6,257 bases of DNA, taken from NCBI GenBank assembly GCA_964496595.1, contig CAZCAI010000217.1, forward strand, positions 1 through 6,257, given 5' to 3'. Positions 1-4,585 of the stretch are shown here, one piece after another. Positions within the stretch are counted from its first letter, which is position 1; the number at the start of each line of letters is the position of its first letter. The stretch is from JAAAOZ01 sp964496595 (GTDB lineage Bacteria; Chloroflexota; Anaerolineae; B4-G1; SLSP01). The translations under genes were made by a program, and so were the position numbers. Below the pieces are notes generated by a model. It worked only from the letters and a program-made list of their open reading frames with translations, had not been told where the DNA came from and ran no database searches.

Positions 1-25
1 CGATTGATATCCCTGGGAGGGAATG

Positions 26-214
26 ATGGCCGTTAAAGAGATTGTTATCTATCCTGAAGGCAAGGAAATTCTGCGCGGAAAATGTGATCCCGCCATGGGC
101 ATTCGGCCCCGGAGCGTCAAATGGACGCTGATGGGCCTCGCGGCGCCCCTGCTGACCGCCAGCGTCATCACCCTCATTGTCTATCACGGCGGGCGCTTGC
201 TGGGATTTTCGTGA
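26..214 (+). CDS. 62-aa single-span membrane microprotein, unknown function
   Basis: I do not recognise this as a named family. GGAGG at 16-20 lies 5 bases before the ATG at 26 but only 2 before the ATG at 23, so 26 is the better start. Residues 1-22 (MAVKEIVIYP... then ILRGKCDP) read like the first strand of peptide deformylase, which commonly begins MAVREIxxYP and continues to LRxxCxPV. No deformylase catalytic motif (GxGxAAxQ, EGCLS, HExDH) follows. After a basic stretch (R27, R29, K32), residues 33-53 form one hydrophobic span ending near Tyr53, with a short C-tail (HGGRLLGFS). A small membrane-anchored peptide is the safest description. The gene lies 61 bases before the ZIP transporter gene on the same strand, so they may be co-transcribed. 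The upstream context is cut off by the window edge. Confidence 0.6.
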   Translation: MAVKEIVIYPEGKEILRGKCDPAMGIRPRSVKWTLMGLAAPLLTASVITLIVYHGGRLLGFS

Positions 215-244
215 AAGCTTTTCGTGAAAGCTTTTCGTGAAAGA
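206..244. repeat. Three tandem copies of a 13-bp repeat
   Basis: The unit TTTTCGTGAAAGC occurs at 206-218, 219-231 and 232-244; the last copy ends in A instead of C. The first copy overlaps the end of the microprotein gene and supplies its TGA stop (212-214). Because 13 is not a multiple of 3, the TGA of the three copies (212, 225, 238) falls in each of the three forward frames. Each unit junction also makes a short AAAGCTTT palindrome. Confidence 0.9.
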
Positions 245-275
245 TTGAAAAGAGATCGGGAAAGGAGGATATGCT

Positions 276-1013
276 ATGTTTTCCAATGAGTTTGTTTGGG
301 TTATTCTGACGAGCTTTCTGGCGTGTCTGGTGACGACGATCGGCATTTATGTGATCAGCAAATATGAGCAGTGGGGCAAGGAGCACGCGACCTGCTTTAT
401 GAGCTTCGCGGCGGGCGTGCTCATCTCCGTCTCTTTCATCCATATCATCCCGAAGGCCTTCCAGATGAACGAGGCGGCACCGACGTTCCTGCTGGTGGGC
501 TATTTGGGGATCTATCTCTCTAACCGGATTGTGAAGCTCTACGTCTGTCACGAGTACGAGTGTCCCGTGAACTACGCGATGGGCATTATCCCGATGTTAG
601 GCATCGGATTGCACTCCTTCATCGATGGCGTGATCTACTCGGTGACCTTCAACGTCAGTGTGCTCACGGGCGCGCTGGCCGCGATTGGGATGGTGCTCCA
701 CGAATTCCCCGAAGGTATCGTCACCTTTGTGATGCTGGAGCGGGCGGGATTCAGCCGGAAGCGTTCTTTCTTCTATGCCTTTCTCGCCGCCGCCCTCTCC
801 ACGCCGTTGGGCACGTTGGTCTCTTTCCCATTCATTAACCGGATCGACCAGGCCACGTTGGGCAACTGGTTAGCGATCTCCGCCGGGGCGCTGGTCTACG
901 TGGGCGCCTCGCACCTGCTGCCCGCCGTCGAACAAGAGCGCAAGCGCTTCAGTCTCCTCGCCTTAGTCGCCGGGGTGGTGGTGGCCGTCGGCATCGTCCT
1001 GACGAAGCAGTGA
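276..1013 (+). CDS. ZIP-family divalent metal transporter
   Basis: The 245-residue protein is a polytopic membrane protein of the ZIP (zinc/iron permease) type, which normally moves Zn2+ or related metals into the cytoplasm. The diagnostic motifs are the TM4 metal site HSFIDG (H113, D117) and the TM5 site HEFPEG (H142, E143, E146). ZIP-like helix ends are also present: SFIHIIPKA around 53-61 and SHLLPAVE around 212-219. About eight hydrophobic segments are visible, and the length is usual for short bacterial ZIPs. There is a C-x4-C in a loop (C91, C96: CHEYEC) that could bind metal. TM5 reads HExPEG rather than the more common HExP[HQ]E, so metal preference cannot be inferred. AAAGGAGG at 261-268 sits 7 bases before the ATG. 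The neighbours give no direct substrate clue. Confidence 0.9.
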   Translation: MFSNEFVWVILTSFLACLVTTIGIYVISKYEQWGKEHATCFMSFAAGVLISVSFIHIIPKAFQMNEAAPTFLLVGYLGIYLSNRIVKLYVCHEYECPVNYAMGIIPMLGIGLHSFIDGVIYSVTFNVSVLTGALAAIGMVLHEFPEGIVTFVMLERAGFSRKRSFFYAFLAAALSTPLGTLVSFPFINRIDQATLGNWLAISAGALVYVGASHLLPAVEQERKRFSLLALVAGVVVAVGIVLTKQ

Positions 1014-1041
1014 TTGACCCTCGAGGGGAAATTTTCCGGTC

Positions 1042-1061
1042 GTGACAGGGCGATTTGTCAC
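1042..1061. promoter_or_regulatory. Perfect 6-bp inverted repeat, candidate operator upstream of osmC-like gene
   Basis: GTGACA (1042-1047) and TGTCAC (1056-1061) are perfect reverse complements separated by 8 bases. The dyad centre is about 44 bases before the start site predicted from the -10 at 1084-1089, which is roughly where class II activators bind. The GTGA/TCAC half-sites recall CRP/FNR sites, but the separation (12 bases between GTGA and TCAC instead of 6) does not fit that family. No T-run follows directly, so it makes a poor terminator for the ZIP gene. Confidence 0.45.
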
Positions 1062-1089
1062 TTGTACTTTTCTGTTACTTGACTATACT
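1062..1089 (+). promoter_or_regulatory. Candidate sigma-70-type promoter for the OsmC-family gene
   Basis: TATACT at 1084-1089 matches the TATAAT consensus at five of six positions. The best -35 at suitable spacing is TTGTAC (1062-1067, 16-base spacer), with only three matches. The predicted transcript would start near 1096 and have a leader of about 32 bases. A weak -35 with a dyad just upstream would suit an activator-dependent promoter; that is inference. Confidence 0.45.
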
Positions 1090-1120
1090 AATTGCGTAAA
1101 TTCACTTAACCTGTAACAGG
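1072..1120. promoter_or_regulatory. 7-bp inverted repeat bracketing the -10, plus palindrome touching the RBS
   Basis: CTGTTAC (1072-1078) and GTAACAG (1113-1119) are perfect reverse complements flanking the candidate -10. The right arm lies inside an odd palindrome, CCTGTAACAGG (1110-1120), whose last bases overlap the Shine-Dalgarno AGGAGG (1118-1123). Possible roles are paired operator half-sites or a weak leader hairpin, but short dyads also arise by chance. Confidence 0.3.
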
Positions 1121-1127
1121 AGGCGAT

Positions 1128-1553
1128 ATGGCAAAGATTACGACGTACTACCGGGGCGATATGCTCTTTGAGTCCAAGATTGGCAATCATTCGATCAAGA
1201 TCGATGTGCCGGAAAGCATGGGCGGCAGCGACCGGGGGCCGATGCCCCCGCAACTCTTCGTGGCATCGCTGGGAAGCTGCGTGGGCGCGTTCGTGGCGCA
1301 GTACTGCGAGAAGAATGGCATCGACACTGAGGATATGACCATCGACGTGACCTTCGAGAAGGCGCCCGATCCCACCCGCCTGACCGATCTGAAGGTGACG
1401 GTCAATATGCCGCACGGCGATTGTGGCCGCAAGGTCAAGGCTATCGAGCGCGTCGGCTCGCATTGCCCGGTGCACATGACCATCAGCACGATGGAAGATC
1501 TGCCTATCGAGATTTTAGGCGAGGGTCAGTGCACGTTGGAGTCCCGCGAGTAG
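1128..1553 (+). CDS. OsmC/Ohr-family redox protein
   Basis: This is a 141-residue cytosolic protein, the normal length for the OsmC/Ohr superfamily, whose typical members reduce organic hydroperoxides with a pair of cysteines. The first family motif is PPQLFVASLGSC, giving the peroxidatic-type Cys51 on the central helix. The second is the C-terminal SHCPVHMTI, giving Cys113. Three further cysteines (C60, C99, C135) are present. In Ohr and OsmC the segment before the first Cys carries a Glu (PEQL or PEEL); here it is P41-Q42, so the usual catalytic Glu is missing and peroxidase activity is not assured. AGGAGG (1118-1123) precedes the ATG by 4 bases. The gene appears to have its own promoter and ends 29 bases before a strong hairpin. 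The family assignment is firm; the substrate is unknown. Confidence 0.88.
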   Translation: MAKITTYYRGDMLFESKIGNHSIKIDVPESMGGSDRGPMPPQLFVASLGSCVGAFVAQYCEKNGIDTEDMTIDVTFEKAPDPTRLTDLKVTVNMPHGDCGRKVKAIERVGSHCPVHMTISTMEDLPIEILGEGQCTLESRE

Positions 1554-1573
1554 GTTAAATTACAAGCTGTACT

Positions 1574-1612
1574 GAAAAACCAGGGGCGAGACTGATTCAG
1601 TCTCGCCCCTTC
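1574..1612. terminator. Strong intrinsic terminator between convergent genes
   Basis: GGGGCGAGACTGA (1583-1595) and TCAGTCTCGCCCC (1597-1609) form a 13-bp perfect dyad about a single central base, which folds in practice as an 11-bp stem with a GATTC loop. On the minus strand the stem is followed by TGGTTTTT (from the A-run at 1575-1579), a proper T-tract for the EF-G transcript. On the plus strand only TTCGTCGT follows, so termination of the OsmC transcript is plausible but weaker. Confidence 0.85.
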
Positions 1613-1632
1613 GTCGTATCTAGAAGCTCAAT

Positions 1633-1651
1633 GGGGATGGTTAAAATCCCC
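1633..1651. other. Small hairpin in the EF-G 3' region
   Basis: GGGGAT (1633-1638) and ATCCCC (1646-1651) form a perfect 6-bp stem with a 7-base loop. No T-tract follows on either strand. It lies between the EF-G stop and the main terminator and may only stabilise the 3' end of the mRNA. Confidence 0.4.
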
Positions 1652-1666
1652 GCCTCTTACTTGATC

Positions 1667-1688
1667 GCTTGGATCTGGCGATCCAAGC
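1667..1688. other. 9-bp hairpin just after the EF-G stop codon
   Basis: GCTTGGATC (1667-1675) and GATCCAAGC (1680-1688) form a perfect 9-bp stem with a TGGC loop. It starts 21 bases beyond the EF-G stop on the minus strand. It has no T-tract and is therefore not a classic intrinsic terminator by itself, but it is the first of three successive stems in the 3' untranslated region. Confidence 0.5.
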
Positions 1689-1709
1689 TGAGCGATGATG
1701 GTGCAGCTT

Positions 1710-3815
1710 TTACCGCTCCGGGATCTTGCCCGCTTTCTTGCGTTCCTCAATGATCTCGGCGGCGATATCGTCGGGGACGATGTCGTAGCGCTCGAACTCT
1801 AGCGTGAAGGCGCCGCGCCCTTGCGTCATACTGCGGAGGTCGGTGGCGTAGCCCCGCGCCTCGGCCAGCGGTACCTCGCCATCGATGTTGCGCATGTCAT
1901 TGCCGCGCACGCGCATCGCGTTGACGATGCCCCGCCGCCTCCCGATGTCGGCGACGACACTGCCGATGTGCTCTTCGGCGGCGGTGATATCCAGGCTCAT
2001 CACCGGCTCCAGCAGCGCCGGGTTGGCGGCGCGCACTAAGCGCCGCGCGGCCATCGCGCCCGCAATTTCAAAGTCCATCGCGGCGGAGTCCACCTCGTGG
2101 TAGCTCCCGCCGGTCAACGTCACCTTGACGTTGGTGACCGGATAGCCCGCGATGACGCCCTGCTCCAGGGCGCGGCGCAGACCGAGTTCGGTCGGGCGCC
2201 AGAAATCGCGCGGTAGATCGCGGGGCGGCGCTTCGCTCTCGAACTCGACCGTATCGCCGCCGGGCGCCGGCTCGATGCGCATCGTGACCTCGGCGAAGTG
2301 GCCGTGGCCGCCGGATTGCTTCTTGTAGGTGGTCGTCACCTCGACCGAGTGGCGCACCGTCTCCCGATAGGAGATCTGCGGCGCGCTGACTTGCGGGGCC
2401 AGCCCGAACTCGGTTTGTAGCCGATCCACCGCGATCTCCAAATGCAACTCGCCCATGCCGGAAATCTGCAACTCGCCCGTCTCTGGATCGACGTATTGCT
2501 CCAGCGTGGGATCCTCATTGCAAAGACGCTTCACGGCCTGATGCAGTCTCTCGCGATCCTTGACGGTCTTGGGCGCCAGCGCGACGGCGATCACCGGATC
2601 GGGGAATTTGAAAGTCTCCAGGACGATGGGCCGCTCTGGATCGCAGAGCGTGTCGCCTGTGACCGCCGACTTCATCCCCACGAGCGCGACGACGTCGCTG
2701 GCGGCCATGTGATCGACCTGCTCGCGGTGATTGGCGTGCATCCGGTAGATGCGGCTGATGCGCTCCGTCTCGCCCGTGCGGGAGTTGTAGAGCGTGTCGC
2801 CCGTGTTCATCTGGCCGGAGAAGACGCGCACCCAGGTGAGATGGCCCACGTGCGGATCGGTGACAATTTTGAAGGCGGAGGCGCAGAACGGCGCGTTGGG
2901 ATCATCCGCGCGCTCCACGATCTCCCCCTCGGTCGTGGGATCGTGGCCCAGGATGGGCGGCATATCGACGGGCGCGGGCAGGTAATCGACGACGGCGTCG
3001 AGCAGCGCCTGAATGCCCACGCGCTCGCGCGAGGCGCCGCACAGCACGGGAACGATGTCGCCCGCGATTACGGCCTTGCGGAGAGCGGCCTGCAGCGTCG
3101 CCGTATCGATTGGCTTATCGCTCAGGCGCTTTTCCAGTAGAGCCTCGTCCGTCTCGCTGATCGTGTCGATCAGCGTCGAGCGCGCGGCCGCGACCTTATC
3201 CGCTATCTCGGCGGGAATCTCGCGGATCACCGGTTCCTCCTCGCCCGGCTGGTGGATGTAGGCCTTCTCAGAGAGCAGATCGACAACCCCCTTGAAAGTC
3301 TCGCCCATGCCGATGGGCATCATCAGCGGGAGGGCGTTCGGCGCGAGCCGTTCGCGCACCTCTTGGAGGACGCCCTTATAATTCGCCCCGAGGCGATCCA
3401 ATTTGTTGATGAAGATCAAGCGCGGCAGCTTCTCGCGGTCGGCGTGCATCCAGACGGTCTCCGTCTGCGGTTCGACGCCGCCGACGCCGCACAGGATCAT
3501 CACCGCGCTATCGATGACGCGAATGGAGCGCACCACCTCGGCGGTGAAGTCGATGTGTCCCGGCGTGTCAATCAAATTGATACGGTGGTTGCGCCAGTGG
3601 CAGGCTGTGGCGGCGGACATAATCGTGATGCCGCGCTCGCGCTCCTGCTGCATAAAATCCAACTGCGTGTCGCCATTGTCGATCAGTCCCTGCCGGTGAA
3701 TGCGTCCCGTGTAGTACAAAATCGACTCGGACGTCGTCGTCTTGCCGGCATCTACGTGCGCGAAAATGCCGATGATTCTTACTTTGTTAATCGGTGCTTC
3801 TTTTCTCTTTGCCAT
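1710..3815 (-). CDS. Elongation factor G homologue, EF-G2-like paralogue
   Basis: This 701-residue translational GTPase has full EF-G length and architecture. G-domain motifs: G1 AHVDAGKTT (19-27), G2 RGITI (61-65), G3 DTPGH (83-87), G4 NKLD (137-140), and a G5-like CGAS (259-262) where EF-G usually has CGSA. Domain II follows (about 310-390, SAFKIVTDP), then domain III with ISGMGELHLE (451-460), domain IV with GGSYHEVDSAAM (569-580), whose His573 matches the tip histidine, and domain V to the end. EF-G acts on the ribosome in translocation and, with RRF, in recycling. The switch-I segment (GDTQLDFMQQERERGIT) resembles mitochondrial/bacterial EF-G2 more than housekeeping FusA as I recall them. 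The gene is solitary, not in a str operon. The ATG at 3815 is chosen because AAGGA (3822-3826) precedes it by 6 bases; the open frame continues upstream only through promoter and repeat DNA. Confidence 0.93.
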   Translation of the reverse strand: MAKRKEAPINKVRIIGIFAHVDAGKTTTSESILYYTGRIHRQGLIDNGDTQLDFMQQERERGITIMSAATACHWRNHRINLIDTPGHIDFTAEVVRSIRVIDSAVMILCGVGGVEPQTETVWMHADREKLPRLIFINKLDRLGANYKGVLQEVRERLAPNALPLMMPIGMGETFKGVVDLLSEKAYIHQPGEEEPVIREIPAEIADKVAAARSTLIDTISETDEALLEKRLSDKPIDTATLQAALRKAVIAGDIVPVLCGASRERVGIQALLDAVVDYLPAPVDMPPILGHDPTTEGEIVERADDPNAPFCASAFKIVTDPHVGHLTWVRVFSGQMNTGDTLYNSRTGETERISRIYRMHANHREQVDHMAASDVVALVGMKSAVTGDTLCDPERPIVLETFKFPDPVIAVALAPKTVKDRERLHQAVKRLCNEDPTLEQYVDPETGELQISGMGELHLEIAVDRLQTEFGLAPQVSAPQISYRETVRHSVEVTTTYKKQSGGHGHFAEVTMRIEPAPGGDTVEFESEAPPRDLPRDFWRPTELGLRRALEQGVIAGYPVTNVKVTLTGGSYHEVDSAAMDFEIAGAMAARRLVRAANPALLEPVMSLDITAAEEHIGSVVADIGRRRGIVNAMRVRGNDMRNIDGEVPLAEARGYATDLRSMTQGRGAFTLEFERYDIVPDDIAAEIIEERKKAGKIPER

Positions 3816-3821
3816 AATATG

Positions 3822-3826
3822 TCCTT
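3822..3826 (-). promoter_or_regulatory. Shine-Dalgarno fixing the EF-G start
   Basis: On the minus strand AAGGA is followed by 6 bases (CATATT) and the ATG at 3815. The frame stays open for 465 more bases upstream, to an ATG at 4280, so this site and the conserved MAKRKEAPINKVR start are what decide the true N-terminus. Confidence 0.8.
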
Positions 3827-3870
3827 GATTCCTTTGCGGTCGCCCGGTAGGGTTTTCCTGCGCGCTCGGA

Positions 3871-3887
3871 GGGGATCGTGGATCCCC
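3871..3887 (-). other. Perfect 7-bp hairpin in the EF-G leader
   Basis: GGGGATC (3871-3877) and GATCCCC (3881-3887) pair perfectly around a 3-base loop. It lies about 55 bases upstream of the EF-G start, within the leader from either promoter candidate. No T-tract follows on the minus strand, so it is a structural or stabilising element rather than a terminator. Confidence 0.5.
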
Positions 3888-3900
3888 GTTTCCATTGTGT

Positions 3901-3929
3901 ATTATAATGTGGGCTGCGGATGAACTCAC
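3901..3929 (-). promoter_or_regulatory. Candidate proximal EF-G promoter (P2)
   Basis: A perfect TATAAT lies on the minus strand at 3901-3906, within the palindrome ATTATAAT. At a 17-base spacer the -35 position (3924-3929) reads GTGAGT, only three matches to TTGACA. The start would be near 3894, giving a leader of about 80 bases that lacks the upstream terminator-like hairpin. The -10 is excellent and the -35 poor, so this is a moderate call. Confidence 0.4.
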
Positions 3930-3942
3930 CGGCAACCGGGCA

Positions 3943-3978
3943 TAAAAATGACCTCGCGGCTTACTGACACGCGAGGTC
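3943..3978 (-). terminator. Terminator-like hairpin inside the EF-G leader (possible attenuator)
   Basis: On the minus strand GACCTCGCG (3970-3978) pairs perfectly with CGCGAGGTC (3950-3958) over 9 GC-rich base pairs with an 11-base loop. ATTTTTAT follows immediately (five T at 3944-3948). This is the layout of an intrinsic terminator, located about 40 bases after the predicted P1 start and 135 bases before the EF-G ATG. It could be an attenuator, or it could end an unrelated upstream transcript. Confidence 0.6.
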
Positions 3979-4007
3979 GAAAGGTCTCTTCCAATGACTC
4001 TGTATCC

Positions 4008-4026
4008 AATAACAGCAAGGGTTATT
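4008..4026. promoter_or_regulatory. Dyad at the predicted P1 start site
   Basis: AATAAC (4008-4013) and GTTATT (4021-4026) are perfect inverted repeats with a 7-base spacer. The centre (about 4017) coincides with the start predicted for P1, and the right arm overlaps the -10. This is where repressor operators are often found; no regulator is visible nearby. Confidence 0.35.
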
Positions 4027-4051
4027 CTAACATAAACGGCGCTTACGTCAA
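4024..4051 (-). promoter_or_regulatory. Candidate distal EF-G promoter (P1)
   Basis: On the minus strand TTGACG (4046-4051) and TAGAAT (4024-4029) each match the sigma-70 consensus at five of six positions, with a 16-base spacer. This is the best -35/-10 pair I found in the window. It predicts a start near 4017 and a leader of about 200 bases before the EF-G ATG. Confidence 0.65.
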
Positions 4052-4094
4052 GATTTGCTCTGAAAATGGGAGCGGCGGGTGATTGTTGGCAAGA

Positions 4095-4526
4095 GCGCCG
4101 GGGATGCCTTGGCCCTAAGGCCCAATGGCCGAGGGAAGTCCCCGGGCTAAGAGAACCAAGCCCTTCGGGCTGGCGGATTTGGCCTTTGAGGGAGGAGGGA
4201 GGCTTTGCGTTTGGGTGTTTACGGCCACGCGACGGACGGGAGGGCGCCCGGGGATGAAGTCCCCGGGCTAAGAGAACCAAGCCCTTCGGGCTGGCGGATT
4301 TGGCCTTTGANNNNNNNNNNNNNNNNNNNNNNNNNNNNNNNNNNNNNNNNNNNNNNNNNNNNNNNNNNNNNNNNNNNNNNNNNNNNNNNNNNNNNNNNNN
4401 NNNNNNNNNNGAAGTCCCCGGGCTAAGAGAACCAAGCCCTTCGGGCTGGCGGATTTGGCCTTTGAGGGAGGCTTTGCGTTTGGGTGTTTACGGCCACGCG
4501 ACGGACGGGGAGTGGAGAGAGCGCCC
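4095..4526. repeat. Tandem array of a ~120-bp GC-rich intergenic repeat, broken by assembly gap
   Basis: Three copies begin with GAAGTCCCCGGGCTAAG: copy 1 at 4135-4255 (121 bp), copy 2 at 4256-4310 (cut by the N run) and copy 3 at 4411-4526. The visible first 55 bases are identical in all three. Copies 1 and 3 share the rest up to GACGGACGGG, except that copy 1 has a 7-base duplication (GGGAGGA, 4190-4202). A unit tail (GCGCCGGGGAT, 4095-4105) precedes copy 1 with 29 intervening bases, so a degenerate unit lies at the left edge. Each unit has GGGCT, AGCCC, GGGCT in series (4144-4148, 4159-4163, 4167-4171 in copy 1), so two hairpins compete for the central arm. I see no real coding sequence; the reading frames through it are open only by composition. 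Confidence 0.9.
4311..4410. other. Assembly gap of 100 N
   Basis: Exactly 100 unknown bases, the customary placeholder for a gap of unknown size. Both flanks are the same repeat, so the gap probably reflects tandem units that short reads could not resolve. The true number of copies is unknown. Confidence 0.95.
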
Positions 4527-4546
4527 TTATTGCACAAGTGTCTTAT

Positions 4547-4564
4547 TACGCAATACGCAATACG
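4547..4564. repeat. Heptamer tandem repeat TACGCAA
   Basis: TACGCAA occurs at 4547-4553 and 4554-4560, followed by TACG (4561-4564), about 2.6 perfect units. It lies directly upstream of the transporter's -10-like and ribosome-binding sequences. Confidence 0.8.
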
Positions 4565-4568
4565 TTCT

Positions 4569-4574
4569 TATAAT
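4569..4574 (+). promoter_or_regulatory. Possible -10 element before the EamA transporter gene
   Basis: A perfect TATAAT ends 11 bases before the ATG at 4586. The -35 position (4546-4551, TTACGC) falls at the start of the heptamer repeat and is poor. Transcription would begin near 4581, on top of AGGAGG (4576-4581), leaving almost no leader, which argues against it as the main promoter. Confidence 0.25.
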
Positions 4575-4585
4575 CAGGAGGTTCA

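Noticed and set aside
1018..1037. Terminator after the ZIP gene (CCCTCGAGGG followed by AAATTTT)
   Set aside because: The stem is only 3 bp around TCGA, or a loopless palindrome, and the T-run is interrupted; too weak to call.
1042..1061. Canonical CRP/FNR binding site
   Set aside because: The GTGA and TCAC half-sites are 12 bases apart instead of 6, so the dyad does not fit that family's spacing.
2442..3140. Long plus-strand open frame of 232 codons inside the EF-G gene
   Set aside because: Antisense shadow of a well-conserved GTPase gene in GC-rich DNA; composition rich in His, Arg and Asp, with no recognisable domain.
3816..4280. N-terminal extension of the EF-G frame up to an ATG at 4280
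   Set aside because: It runs through the repeat array, the P1 promoter and leader hairpins, resembles no EF-G N-terminus, and the ATG at 3815 has a good Shine-Dalgarno and the conserved start.
4095..4526. CRISPR array
   Set aside because: The units are about 120 bp with no short constant repeat alternating with unique spacers, and no cas gene is present.
4205..4537. Short open frames on both strands across the repeat array
   Set aside because: They are read through repeat units and the N run, and they differ in frame between copies because the period is 121 bp. No ribosome site or family similarity.
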